64,000 bases of DNA from Pseudoclavibacter endophyticus (lineage in GTDB: Bacteria; Actinomycetota; Actinomycetes; Actinomycetales; Microbacteriaceae): positions 1,116,001-1,180,000 of the forward strand of contig NZ_WBJY01000001.1 in assembly GCF_008831085.1 (NCBI RefSeq). Direction: 5' to 3'. Positions 27,448 to 36,064 of this stretch are shown in pieces (position 1 is the stretch's first letter; every line of letters starts with the position of its first letter). The notes below the pieces were generated by a model that was not told the DNA's origin, searched no databases, and worked only from the letters and a program-made list of their open reading frames with translations. A program made the translations under genes and the position numbers.

Positions 27448-28446
27448 CTACACGCCGACGAGCACGTCCTGTTCGAGGCGGGCGTAGCTCGCCTCCATGC
27501 CATCGGTCATGCCCGTCGCGAGCACGGTGTCGCGCGTCTCGCGGTCGGGGTAGGTGATGACGAGCGCGAGCAGGGTGCCGCCATCGACCTCCGTCAGCGT
27601 CAGTTCGTTGCGCGTCTCGCTGCCTTCCATGCCGATCATGCGCTCGGTTGTCACCTCGCGGTGCGGAGCGTTGAGCTCGAGCAGGTCGCCCGTGAACCCG
27701 AAGCGACCGTGTTCACCGGTGTCGGCGGGGCCGCCCGGCTCGGGCTCCCACTCGGTCCGGTAGGTGTCGCCGACCTTGCTCGCCACCTCGCAGACCGGCA
27801 TCGTCCAGCCGTCGGGCCCCAGCTGCCAGCGGCGCAGCAGCTCTGGTTCGTGGTGCGCGCGCCAGACATCGTCGACCGAGCCGCGGATGACGCGTGAGAT
27901 GCGGACCTGGGTGTCGGACAGCATTCGCGAATCGACGCCCCGACCCGCCGCGAACGAGCGCAGATCGGCCACGACGTCGTCGATCTTGCTCATCGCCGAG
28001 CGCGTTCCCTCTTCCATGCCCATTCCGATGAGTTGCTCGAGCTGTTCGAGCGAGCCGAACGTCGTGGTCGTTGTCAGGCGCGAACCCTCGGCGGTCGCCT
28101 CGAACTGGAAGCGCATGCGCATCGCCGGCATGTCGTCGTTCGGCGTGCCATCGTCCTTGGCGAAGCCGTCGAGCACCTCGAACGAGCTGCCGGGGTCGAC
28201 GGCCGTGAATCGCCAGTAGCCGGCCGCGCGGTCGCCGTCCGGTCCCGTCATGTAGTAGTGCGACTCGCCGCCCTCGAACATGTCGTGGCGCATGAAGGTG
28301 GCCGGCCACTCGACCGGGCCCCAGATCTTCTCGAGCTGGCGGGGGTCGGCGTAGGCGTCCCAGAGGCGGCGCACCGGAACGGGGAACTCGGCGACGATGG
28401 TCATGGTGAGCGCGTCGAGGTCCTTCTCGACCGTGGTGATGGGCAT
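27448..28446 (-). CDS. Protein with two tandem AHSA1/SRPBCC domains
   Basis: 332 residues made of two AHSA1-type (Hsp90-activator-like START) domains. The first starts with FPVPVRRLWDAYADP and continues through WGPVEWPATFMRHDMFEGG. The second starts near IRGSVDDVWRAHHEPELLRRWQLGPDGW. Such proteins bind hydrophobic ligands. The ArsR-type gene lies directly upstream on the same strand; ArsR-AHSA1 pairs are very common in actinobacteria, the regulator usually controlling the pair. Substrate unknown. Confidence 0.85.
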   Translation of the reverse strand: MPITTVEKDLDALTMTIVAEFPVPVRRLWDAYADPRQLEKIWGPVEWPATFMRHDMFEGGESHYYMTGPDGDRAAGYWRFTAVDPGSSFEVLDGFAKDDGTPNDDMPAMRMRFQFEATAEGSRLTTTTTFGSLEQLEQLIGMGMEEGTRSAMSKIDDVVADLRSFAAGRGVDSRMLSDTQVRISRVIRGSVDDVWRAHHEPELLRRWQLGPDGWTMPVCEVASKVGDTYRTEWEPEPGGPADTGEHGRFGFTGDLLELNAPHREVTTERMIGMEGSETRNELTLTEVDGGTLLALVITYPDRETRDTVLATGMTDGMEASYARLEQDVLVGV

Positions 28447-28497
28447 GAGCGTGCCTTCCTGTCGGCGGTGGTTCGCTGTGGGGCGATCGTGACGGTG

Positions 28498-28896
28498 CTA
28501 GTCGGGTGCGGACCCGCTGGCGGGTGGAGCTTCGGTCGTCGGGTCGGTGGGGTCGTCGGCGAGGAGGGCGTCGAGCCGCTCGATGCGCCCTCGCCACAGC
28601 TGTTCGTACTGCGCGAGGAGGTGCTGTGCTTTGCCGATCGCCGCGGGGTTGCCGCGCACCAGTCGCTCGCGGCCGCGCGGGTGCTTCGTCACGAGCCCGG
28701 CTCCCTCCAGGACGGCGACATGCTTCTGCACCGCCGCGAACGACATGTCGTACAGGGCGGCGAGATCGGAGACGGAGGCCTCGCCGGTGAGCGTGCGCCG
28801 CACGATGTCGCGCCGCGTCGCGTCGGCGAGCGCCCGAAAGATCCCGTCGACCTCGTCGTCGTCGAGCCTCGTCGTCTCGTCTCTATGTACAACCAT
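28498..28896 (-). CDS. ArsR-family winged-helix repressor
   Basis: 132 residues with the ArsR core FRALADATRRDIVRR, recognition helix region MSFAAVQKHVAVLEGAGL and wing RGRERLV. It lacks the metal-binding Cys motifs of classical ArsR/SmtB, as expected for the subgroup paired with AHSA1 proteins. Its ATG lies inside a 20-bp palindrome (28887-28906), which argues for autoregulation and for a very short or absent leader. It heads the two-gene unit with the tandem AHSA1 protein. Confidence 0.88.
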   Translation of the reverse strand: MVVHRDETTRLDDDEVDGIFRALADATRRDIVRRTLTGEASVSDLAALYDMSFAAVQKHVAVLEGAGLVTKHPRGRERLVRGNPAAIGKAQHLLAQYEQLWRGRIERLDALLADDPTDPTTEAPPASGSAPD

Positions 28897-28906
28897 CAGG
28901 TTGTAC
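28887..28906 (-). promoter_or_regulatory. Palindromic operator over the arsR start codon
   Basis: GTACAACC-N4-GGTTGTAC: perfect 8-bp arms centred on the ATG of the ArsR-type gene. The position, over the expected transcription start (TAACGT lies just upstream at about 28911-28906), fits an autorepressor site. Confidence 0.65.
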
Positions 28907-29199
28907 GTTACGCCGCGTCGACGGGGACGTCAATGGGTCGGTGCGATCCGGGGCGGCGGGTGCGGCGCCCGGCTCGAGGGACCAAATGGTCAGGCGCGTG
29001 TCCTGAGGGCGGTCGTGTGCGGCCTGGTCCCTCGGCGCGGCGGCCTGCCGGAGTTCTCGCGGCCGTCGCGGTCCGGATGGAGGGGGTATGTTGCCCACCC
29101 TGCGCGTCGTGGGTCGGGGTTGGCAGTATCGCCCCTCTATCGGGGCGCCGCTGAACAGGGCGGGGCTGAATGGGGCTGAACGGGGCGAGGGCGCAGCGC
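28897..29199. other. Intergenic region upstream of arsR-type gene
   Basis: 303 bp with no convincing gene. It contains a long inverted repeat, CGAGGGACCA (28975-28984) with TGGTCCCTCG (29025-29034). Inside its left arm region sits the small palindrome GACCAAATGGTC (28980-28991), the same 12-mer as at the second arsR promoter (39158-39169). It could end transcription of the AraC-type gene (minus strand) or bind a regulator. Confidence 0.5.
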
Positions 29200-30138
29200 T
29201 CAGGGGCGCTGCGCCCGCGCGTAGGCGGCAGGCGTGTCGCCGAGCGCCGCCCGGAAATCGCGCGTCAGGTGCGCCTGATCGGCGTAGCCAAGTTCGGCGG
29301 CGATGCCGGCCCAGTCGACGCCGCCGCCATCGCGCGCGAGCTCTGCCGCATCAAGCAGCCGAAACCGGCGGATCACCCACAGTGGAGACACACCCGCGCA
29401 CGAGGCGAACCGACGCTGCAGCGTTCGCACGCTGACCCCGGCCGCCGCCGCGAGCTCGTCGACGCGCCGCACGGCACGGTCGCGCTCGGCGATGTGGGCG
29501 ACCTCCGCGACCTCGCGAGCCTCCGCCACCCGGGCCGGATCGCGGGCGTCGAGCAGGCGTATGAGCTCGTCCGCAATGGCGTCGGCACCGTTGGCGAGCA
29601 TCACTGCCGTCTCGGCGTCGTTCGGGGGCACGCCCGTCTCGGGCGCCGCCCAGCCATCCGCGAGGGCGGATGGGATGCCCCGGTCGAGCCCCGCAAGCAC
29701 GCCCGCCCCCGCGATCGCCGCCGCCCCGTCGAACACCTGATTCGTGAGCCGCGACACGTCGTCGACCCACGCGCCGAACCCGCCCGTCGTCGTCTTCGCG
29801 GCGACGTTCCAGCCGAAGCCGCGCAGCACGCGCCGCGTCACCCCCGTGCTCACGCCGTTGAGCACCCACCGGGACGGAAACGGTCCCGCGGGCGGTGAAT
29901 CGCCCGGCGGGGGAGCAGGCCCCACACTGAGGTTGACGCCCGGCTGCGACGCGACGTCCTGGGCGAACTCCACGCCGGGCGGGAGGCGCCACCGCACCGA
30001 CCACAGCCAGTCGACGAGCCCCGCGAGCGGCTGCGGTGCCGGGTACCGCTCCAAGGTGACGTCACGGAGCATCCGGGCGGGATGCAGGATGCCCCTCGTG
30101 TCGTCGATGCGCATGGTCTCGGTCTCCGGTCTCGTCAC
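29200..30138 (-). CDS. AraC-family regulator with DUF6597-type N-terminus
   Basis: 312 residues. The N-terminal part (ERYPAPQPLAGLVDWLWSVRW, PGVNLSVGP) matches the short sensor domain found in many actinobacterial AraC proteins; the C-terminal part has two helix-turn-helix motifs (LAAAAGVSVRTLQRRFASCAG and WAGIAAELGYADQAHLTRDFR). The start is GTG 30138 or ATG 30114 (MRIDDTRGI). It diverges from the TIGR03086 gene (70 bp between), which is its most likely target. Confidence 0.87.
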   Translation of the reverse strand: MTRPETETMRIDDTRGILHPARMLRDVTLERYPAPQPLAGLVDWLWSVRWRLPPGVEFAQDVASQPGVNLSVGPAPPPGDSPPAGPFPSRWVLNGVSTGVTRRVLRGFGWNVAAKTTTGGFGAWVDDVSRLTNQVFDGAAAIAGAGVLAGLDRGIPSALADGWAAPETGVPPNDAETAVMLANGADAIADELIRLLDARDPARVAEAREVAEVAHIAERDRAVRRVDELAAAAGVSVRTLQRRFASCAGVSPLWVIRRFRLLDAAELARDGGGVDWAGIAAELGYADQAHLTRDFRAALGDTPAAYARAQRP

Positions 30139-30196
30139 TCGGCTGCGTCATCCGCCGGCTGTCGCGAACCTTCAAGCGCCGGCACGCGTCCGTTCA

Positions 30197-30208
30197 TAGC
30201 CTCGCTGT
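30197..30208 (+). promoter_or_regulatory. -10 box TAGCCT placed for a leaderless mRNA
   Basis: TAGCCT (30197-30202) is followed by six bases and ATG 30209; no ribosome site is present. Confidence 0.5.
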
Positions 30209-30814
30209 ATGACCACGACAACACCAGCATCCCAGCCCCAGCGACTGCTCGACCGCCTCACTCCCGTGCTCGACGAGCTCGCCGCGCTGCTCGACGCGAT
30301 CGGCACCGAACACGACGACGCGCCGACGCCCTGCCACGAGTATCGCGTGCGCGACCTTCGACAGCACGTCGTCGGTTGGCTCACGAGTTTCGCCGACGGC
30401 TTCGACTCGGCCGACGGCACCTGCTCCGACGCCGATGCGGTCGTCGTCGACGGAAACGGGGCCGCACAGGTGCGAGAGCGCGCCGTGCGCATCCGCGCCG
30501 CGGTCGCCGGGGGAGCGCTTGAGCGGCCCGTCGTCATCGGTGGGGCAGGCCTTCCAGGCGAGGTGGCGCTGGGCATGATGCTCGGCGAGTACCAGGTCCA
30601 CGGGTGGGACCTGGCGCGCGCGACGGGGCGGACCTGGGATGCGGACGACGAGGGCCTCGAGATGTCAATCGCGCTCTTCGAGCAGATGCTGACGCCCGAG
30701 ATGCGCGGCGAGGGCCGGTCGTTCGGCGAGGCCGTGCCGGTGCCGGCCGACGCGCCGGCGCTCGATCGGCTGGTCGGTCTGACCGGGCGCGACCCCGCCT
30801 GGAGCGCGAACTGA
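30209..30814 (+). CDS. TIGR03086-family DinB/MDMPI-fold protein
   Basis: 201 residues. TPCHEYRVRDLRQHVVGW is the family's first metal-binding helix, and GEYQVHGWDLARATGR carries the other conserved His. These mycothiol-dependent maleylpyruvate-isomerase-like proteins are typical of actinobacteria; most have no known reaction. Divergent from an AraC-type regulator, which may induce it. It ends 56 bp before the convergent membrane-protein gene. Confidence 0.82.
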   Translation: MTTTTPASQPQRLLDRLTPVLDELAALLDAIGTEHDDAPTPCHEYRVRDLRQHVVGWLTSFADGFDSADGTCSDADAVVVDGNGAAQVRERAVRIRAAVAGGALERPVVIGGAGLPGEVALGMMLGEYQVHGWDLARATGRTWDADDEGLEMSIALFEQMLTPEMRGEGRSFGEAVPVPADAPALDRLVGLTGRDPAWSAN

Positions 30815-30870
30815 CGCGCGTGGCACCGGAGTGAGCGGCGACCCGAGGACGTGAGGAGCTCCCCGCCGGT

Positions 30871-31458
30871 TTAGTCCCGTGCCGGCCGCAGCATGACGCT
30901 GGCGACGGCACCGGAGAGCACGAGGCCGAGGATCGCGGTGGCCACTCCGACGCCGAACGTCAGGGCGCCGAACGCGAGCGGCGCCTGCCACTGCGCCGCC
31001 AGGCCCGTGAGTCCGGCCACGAGACACGCGAGCACCGCGACGAGCGTTCCCGCGGTGACAGCGCCGGCCGTCAGGGCGAGCGCGGGAAGAACACCGGTGG
31101 CGAAGCGCGCCCCGAACCCCGCACGAGGCCGCCGCTCGGCCGCGAGGATGCCGAAGCGGCCGCCGACACCCGCGCCGAGAAACACGGCGACGACGATGGG
31201 CACGAGCACGCCGAGCAGGGCCATAACGATGGGGCCCTGCATCGTTGCGTCGCCTTCGTCACGGATGCGCGCGGTCTCGGTCGCCTCGAACGTCACGCCC
31301 CACCACATGCTGGCCGCCATGACGAGCGCGGCGACGCCGGTGCCGATCCAAAGGCCCCTCGGGATGCTCCGCCACAGCGACCGAGCGGGCTCGTGGCTCG
31401 GAGCGGCTCCGGCGGTCGAAGCGAGGTCCTGTTCGGTTGCCGGCGCGGCGTCGGTCAT
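30871..31458 (-). CDS. Small polytopic membrane protein
   Basis: 195 residues with a polar N-terminus (1-30) and four hydrophobic segments (about 33-50, 75-100, 115-143 and 150-185). I do not recognise a family. ATG 31458 is the natural start, because the longer frame upstream overlaps the pobA promoter region. It diverges from pobA across 201 bp; a transport role in aromatic uptake is possible from position alone but it does not resemble PcaK or BenE. Confidence 0.65.
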   Translation of the reverse strand: MTDAAPATEQDLASTAGAAPSHEPARSLWRSIPRGLWIGTGVAALVMAASMWWGVTFEATETARIRDEGDATMQGPIVMALLGVLVPIVVAVFLGAGVGGRFGILAAERRPRAGFGARFATGVLPALALTAGAVTAGTLVAVLACLVAGLTGLAAQWQAPLAFGALTFGVGVATAILGLVLSGAVASVMLRPARD

Positions 31459-31541
31459 GCGCCCGAGTGTAGGGGCCGGGGAGGTCGGCGGGGAGCGGTG
31501 CGACGCCCCGCCGCACCGGCGGCACGCGAGCGGTGTGCGCC

Positions 31542-31564
31542 CGATTCTCGCAACATGAGAATCG
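31542..31564 (+). promoter_or_regulatory. Inverted repeat upstream of the pob/pca operon
   Basis: CGATTCTC-N7-GAGAATCG, perfect 8-bp arms, in the 201-bp divergent region 96 bp before the pobA start. It is more AT-rich than its surroundings and the best candidate for an operator of the 4-hydroxybenzoate/protocatechuate genes. No PobR or PcaR gene is adjacent. Confidence 0.5.
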
Positions 31565-31659
31565 GTTTGTCGGCCGCACCGACGACCGTCGAGACTTGGT
31601 CTCACCGCGCCGACGCGAGCGCGAGAGCATGCAGGCGCGTGACGGCGAAGGAGTCGACG

Positions 31660-32904
31660 GTGACCAACGAGGCGGCAGGGCGGCCCGCGACCGCAGCTTC
31701 CCGCGGCACCGGCGCCCGGCAGGTCGAGACGACGACCGTCGGCATCGTCGGCGCCGGGCCCGCAGGTCTCCTCCTGCGCCACCTGCTGCACCGCGCCGGC
31801 ATCGCGACGATCACCATCGACAACCGCACGCGGCAGGAAATCGCCGAGACTCAGCGCGCCGGCATCCTCGAGCAGGGGAGTGTCGAACTGCTCACGGAGA
31901 CAGGCGCGATCAGTCGCATCCGCGACAACGGATACGAGCACGGCGGCATCTACCTGCGCTTCGACGGCGAGAACCATCACATCGACTTCACTGGACTCGT
32001 CAACGCCTCGGTCTGGCTCTACCCGCAGAACGAAGTGTTTGTCGACCTCGCCGAGACGGCCGATCGAGACGGCGCCGATGTGCGCTACGGCGTGAGCGAC
32101 ACCGAGGTCGACGGTTGGCGCGGCGAGCACCCGGTCATCCGGTACACGGATGCCGACGGCGTGCGTCGCGAGATCCGCCCGGACCTCCTCGTCGGCGCCG
32201 ACGGCTCACGCAGCGTCACACGCAGGTCGATCCCCCACGAGGAGCGCAGCGACCACTTCATCGAGTACCCGTTCGCCTGGTTCGGGTTTCTCGTCGACGC
32301 GCCGCCGAGCGCGGACGAGCTCATCTACTCGACCTCCGAGCACGGCTTCGTGCTCATCAGTCAGCGCACCGAGACCATGCAGCGCATGTACTTCCAGTGC
32401 GACCCGGGCGAGAACCCCGACGAGTGGGATGACGAGCGCATCTGGGCCGAGATGGACCGCCGCCTCGAGGGTCGCGACGGCTTCACGCTCAAGAAGGGAC
32501 CCATCCACACGAAGAACGTGCTGCCCTTCCGCTCGTTCGTGTGCGAGCCGATGCGACACGGCCGACTGGTACTCGCGGGCGACGCCGGCCACACCGTGCC
32601 GCCGACCGGCGCAAAAGGGCTCAACCTCGCTCTCAATGACGTGCGCGTGCTCGCCCCCGCGATCGAGCGCTGGGTCGCCTCGGGCGACGACGCCGAGCTC
32701 GACGTCTACTCGGACGCCGCGCTGCAACGTGTCTGGCGCGCCCAGCGGTTCTCGTACCAGATGACGACCATGCTGCATACGACCGCTGATGCCACGCCCT
32801 TCGAGCGGCGCCGCACGCTCGCCGAGCTGCGCGACATCGTCGACTCGCGGCACGGCCAAGCCGCGCTCGCCGAGGCCTACACCGGGTGGCCGCACCTGGC
32901 CTGA
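31660..32904 (+). CDS. pobA: 4-Hydroxybenzoate 3-monooxygenase
   Basis: FAD enzyme that hydroxylates 4-hydroxybenzoate to protocatechuate with NAD(P)H and O2. The FAD fingerprint GIVGAGPAGLLL follows an N-terminal extension of about 25 residues; NRTRQEIAETQRAGILEQG is the PHBH substrate/FAD segment, followed by LLVGADGSRSVTRR and LVLAGDAGHTVPPTGAKGLN. At 414 residues it is slightly longer than PobA of Pseudomonas (394). GTG 31660 has AAGGAG in front. First gene of pobA-pcaHG-pcaB-pcaL, so its product feeds straight into the dioxygenase downstream. Confidence 0.94.
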   Translation: MTNEAAGRPATAASRGTGARQVETTTVGIVGAGPAGLLLRHLLHRAGIATITIDNRTRQEIAETQRAGILEQGSVELLTETGAISRIRDNGYEHGGIYLRFDGENHHIDFTGLVNASVWLYPQNEVFVDLAETADRDGADVRYGVSDTEVDGWRGEHPVIRYTDADGVRREIRPDLLVGADGSRSVTRRSIPHEERSDHFIEYPFAWFGFLVDAPPSADELIYSTSEHGFVLISQRTETMQRMYFQCDPGENPDEWDDERIWAEMDRRLEGRDGFTLKKGPIHTKNVLPFRSFVCEPMRHGRLVLAGDAGHTVPPTGAKGLNLALNDVRVLAPAIERWVASGDDAELDVYSDAALQRVWRAQRFSYQMTTMLHTTADATPFERRRTLAELRDIVDSRHGQAALAEAYTGWPHLA

Positions 32905-32959
32905 CCACCGAGCCCGGCGCATCCCCCGACCACACCCCACCAACCGAGGAGCCATACAC

Positions 32960-33790
32960 ATGTCAGGCGCTGACGACCAGACCGAGCAGGTCGAGCAGGA
33001 GCTCGACCCCCTGGCGAGCGGAGACCCGCAAGCTCAGATCTCCCAGGAGATTCAGGATGCCCACCGCCGGTACCGTGAGGGGGTCGAGGCCGGCGACACG
33101 GTCGAGACGCAGTCGCGCATCGACTTCGCGCCGTACCGCAGCTCGATCCTTCGTCACCCGACCAAGGATCTGCACCACACCGACCCCGAGACGATCGAGC
33201 TGTTCTCGCCGGCCTTCGGGCACCGCGACGTGAACATCCTCGAGTCCGACCTCACGATCCAGGCCGATGGCGAGCCGATCGGCGAGCGCATCATCGTGAC
33301 CGGGCGCGTGCTCGACGGCGACGGCAGGCCCGTGCGCGGTCAGCTCGTCGAGGTGTGGCAGGCGAACGCGGCGGGACGCTACGTGCACAAGCGCGACCAG
33401 CATCCGGCCCCGATCGACCCCAACTTCACGGGAGTCGGACGCTGCCTCACGGACGGCGAGGGCCGCTACCGGTTCACCACAATCAAGCCCGCGCCGTACC
33501 CGTGGAAGAACCATCACAACGCGTGGCGCCCTGCGCACATCCACTTCTCGCTGTTCGGCACCGAGTTCACGCAGCGCATGATCACGCAGATGTACTTCCC
33601 GGGCGACCCGCTGTTCCCGCTCGACCCGATCTACCAGTCGATCGTTGATCAAGATGCTCGCGACCGACTTGTGGCGACGTACAACCACGACGTCACATCG
33701 CACGAGTGGAACACCGGCTACGAGTGGGACATCGTGCTCACCGGAAGCCACCGCACCTGGATGGAGCCCGAGGAAGGCGACGAGCACTGA
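32960..33790 (+). CDS. pcaH: Protocatechuate 3,4-dioxygenase beta subunit
   Basis: Carries the catalytic Fe(III) of the intradiol dioxygenase that opens protocatechuate to 3-carboxy-cis,cis-muconate. The four iron ligands are in place: Tyr141 (AAGRYVHKRD), Tyr180 (APYPWKNHHN), His193 and His195 (PAHIHFS). The protein has 276 residues with a charged N-terminal extension of about 40. GAGGAG precedes ATG 32960. Its stop overlaps the pcaG start by one base. Confidence 0.96.
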   Translation: MSGADDQTEQVEQELDPLASGDPQAQISQEIQDAHRRYREGVEAGDTVETQSRIDFAPYRSSILRHPTKDLHHTDPETIELFSPAFGHRDVNILESDLTIQADGEPIGERIIVTGRVLDGDGRPVRGQLVEVWQANAAGRYVHKRDQHPAPIDPNFTGVGRCLTDGEGRYRFTTIKPAPYPWKNHHNAWRPAHIHFSLFGTEFTQRMITQMYFPGDPLFPLDPIYQSIVDQDARDRLVATYNHDVTSHEWNTGYEWDIVLTGSHRTWMEPEEGDEH

Positions 33791-34371
33791 TGACTGAGAC
33801 AACTAGCACGCAGAAGCTCGTGGCGACGCCCGGGCAGACCATCGGCCCGTTCTACGGGTTCGCGCTGCCCTACGAGGGCGGCGAGAAGCTCGTCGACCGC
33901 ACGCACCCGGGCGCGATCCGCCTGCACGGGACCGTATACGACGGCGAGGGCGTCCCGATTCCCGACTCGATGCTCGAGATCTGGCAGGCCGACGAGCAGG
34001 GCAATATCTCATCGGAGCCGGGCTCGCTGTTCCGAGACGGCTACACCTTCACCGGCTGGGGCCGACAGGCGGTAGACGGCGTCGGCGCCTTCAACTTCAC
34101 GACGGTCAACCCTTGCTCGATCGACGGGAAGGCACCGTTCATCTCGCTCGTCGTGTTCGCGCGCGGCCTGCTGAACAAGCTGCACACGCGCATCTACCTG
34201 CCGGACGACGAGGCGCTGCTCGCTGCCGACCCGCTGCTGCAGTCGCTGCCGGAGGAACGGCGCCGCACGCTCATCGCGACGCGCGAGGAGAGCGGCGACC
34301 TTCGCTTTGACGTGCGCCTGCAGGGTGCGAATGAGACGGTCTTCCTGACCTATCCGAACACGCCGAAGTAG
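33790..34371 (+). CDS. pcaG: Protocatechuate 3,4-dioxygenase alpha subunit
   Basis: Partner subunit of PcaH, shaping the active site but without iron ligands. The start TPGQTIGPFYGFALPYEGG, followed by IWQADEQGNIS, the FTFTGWGR-like turn and FARGLLNKLHTRIYLPD, is typical. 193 residues. Translationally coupled to pcaH. Confidence 0.96.
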   Translation: MTETTSTQKLVATPGQTIGPFYGFALPYEGGEKLVDRTHPGAIRLHGTVYDGEGVPIPDSMLEIWQADEQGNISSEPGSLFRDGYTFTGWGRQAVDGVGAFNFTTVNPCSIDGKAPFISLVVFARGLLNKLHTRIYLPDDEALLAADPLLQSLPEERRRTLIATREESGDLRFDVRLQGANETVFLTYPNTPK

Positions 34372-34591
34372 GGCAAGGCCGAAGGGCGGCGCGGGACGCG
34401 GTGGGGGTCGAAAGCCAGCGGGCGGGCGCGTGCGGGTGGCGCCCGGCAATCCGGCGCGTGCGCGCGGCGAGCGTCCACCCGGCGCCGCGACCGTCTGAGT
34501 GCATCAGATGCGCGCCGCGCCGCCTATTCTGCGGGAGATGGCAGGAGCCACACCCTGTTCGCCACACAGATGCGAGAGGCAAGGTTTGAGC

Positions 34592-35983
34592 ATGCACCTG
34601 GCTGCCGATGACGGACTCCTCGACCCCGTGTGGGCGGGCTCGCGTTCCTCGCTCGACCTTGACGACCGGGCGGTTGCGCACACGATGCTCCGAGTCGAGC
34701 GCGAGTGGGGCACGGTGTGTGGCGACGCCGGCATCGTGCCGCGAGACGTCGCCGCCGCGATCGCCCGCGCCGCGGCCGCGGTGCCGAGCGACGATGAGCT
34801 GCGGCGCATCGTCGAGCAGACGCCGCTCGGCGGCAACCCGCTCATCCCGCTCGTCTCGCAGCTGCGGGCGCGGCTCGAGGACGCGCCCGCAGCGGCCTCT
34901 GCCGTGCACAAGGGGCTCACGAGCCAGGACGTGCTCGACAGCGCCCTGCAGCTCATCGCCGCCGACGCGATCGACGAGCACCTCGCCCCCGACCTCATCG
35001 GTGCCGGCGACGCCGCGGCGCGCCTCGCAGCCGAGCACCGCGACACGCTCGCCATCGCGCGCACGCTCGGCCAGCCGGCGCTGCCGACGACGTTCGGCTA
35101 CCGTGCGGCGACCTGGCTGGTTGGGGTGCAGGATGCCCTGGGGCGCGTTCGCGAGGCCCGCGCTGCGCTTGCCGTGCAGCTCGGGGGAGCGGTCGGCACC
35201 TCGGCGTCGCTCGTCGCCTCCGGCGCGGACGTCGACGGCCTGCGCGCCGCGCTCGCAGCGCGGCTGAGGCTCAGCGATCCCGGGCGCCCCTGGCACACGA
35301 ACCGGGCGATCGTGCTGCAGCTCGGCGCCGCGCTCGCGGGCGTCGTCGCGGCGGCGGGAACCATCGCCGCCGACGTCGCGACCGGCTCGCGCCCGGAGCT
35401 CGGCGAGCTCGCCGAGGGCCTCGCCGAGGGCGCCGGCGGCTCGTCGGCCATGCCGCACAAGCGCAACCCCGTGCGCTCGGTCATGCTGCGCGGCGCCGCC
35501 CTCCAGGCGCCGGCGCTGCTCTCGACGCTCGCCGCGGCGGCCGGGAACGCCGTCGACGAGCGTCCCGACGGCGCCTGGCACGCCGAGTGGCCGGCCCTGC
35601 GTGGGCTCCTGCGGCTCGCGACCGGCGCCGCCGAGCACCTGTGTGCCCTCCTCGACGGCCTCACTGCCGACCCCGAGCGCCTGCGCGCCAACCTCGCGGC
35701 CGCGGGCGACGCCGTGCTGGCGGAGCGCGTCGTCGGGCGCTTCGCCGACGCCGCCCAGGGTGGTCGCACGGGCCTGCGCGACGCGATCGCGTCGGCCGCG
35801 CGAGCCCACGGCGACGTGCGCGCCGCCGCCCTCGCCGTGCTCCCCGACCAACTCGACGGGCGCCCGGCGGCCGATGCGCTCGACGAGGCGTTCGACCCGC
35901 GGGGGTACCTTGGTCAGGCGCAACAGCTCACCGACCGCGCCGTCGCGGCGTGGGCGGAGGCGCGCGACGCGGCCGCCGGGTGA
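34592..35983 (+). CDS. pcaB: 3-Carboxy-cis,cis-muconate cycloisomerase
   Basis: Converts 3-carboxymuconate to 4-carboxymuconolactone. It belongs to the fumarase/argininosuccinate lyase superfamily, with the signature GGSSAMPHKRNP and the flexible-loop Ser pair at about 284-285; GLTSQDVLDSAL (about 108-119) is the conserved first region. 463 residues. ATG 34592 is chosen (MHLAADDGLLDPVW); earlier in-frame starts would add a basic stretch not seen in the family. It lies 220 bp after pcaG in the same direction. Confidence 0.94.
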   Translation: MHLAADDGLLDPVWAGSRSSLDLDDRAVAHTMLRVEREWGTVCGDAGIVPRDVAAAIARAAAAVPSDDELRRIVEQTPLGGNPLIPLVSQLRARLEDAPAAASAVHKGLTSQDVLDSALQLIAADAIDEHLAPDLIGAGDAAARLAAEHRDTLAIARTLGQPALPTTFGYRAATWLVGVQDALGRVREARAALAVQLGGAVGTSASLVASGADVDGLRAALAARLRLSDPGRPWHTNRAIVLQLGAALAGVVAAAGTIAADVATGSRPELGELAEGLAEGAGGSSAMPHKRNPVRSVMLRGAALQAPALLSTLAAAAGNAVDERPDGAWHAEWPALRGLLRLATGAAEHLCALLDGLTADPERLRANLAAAGDAVLAERVVGRFADAAQGGRTGLRDAIASAARAHGDVRAAALAVLPDQLDGRPAADALDEAFDPRGYLGQAQQLTDRAVAAWAEARDAAAG

Positions 35984-36064
35984 CCGCATCCCGCACGTGA
36001 CCGCGCGCTCCGCGAGCCCAGAGCATCCACCCGCTTTCACCCTCGCATCGAAAGGCCCGACGCC

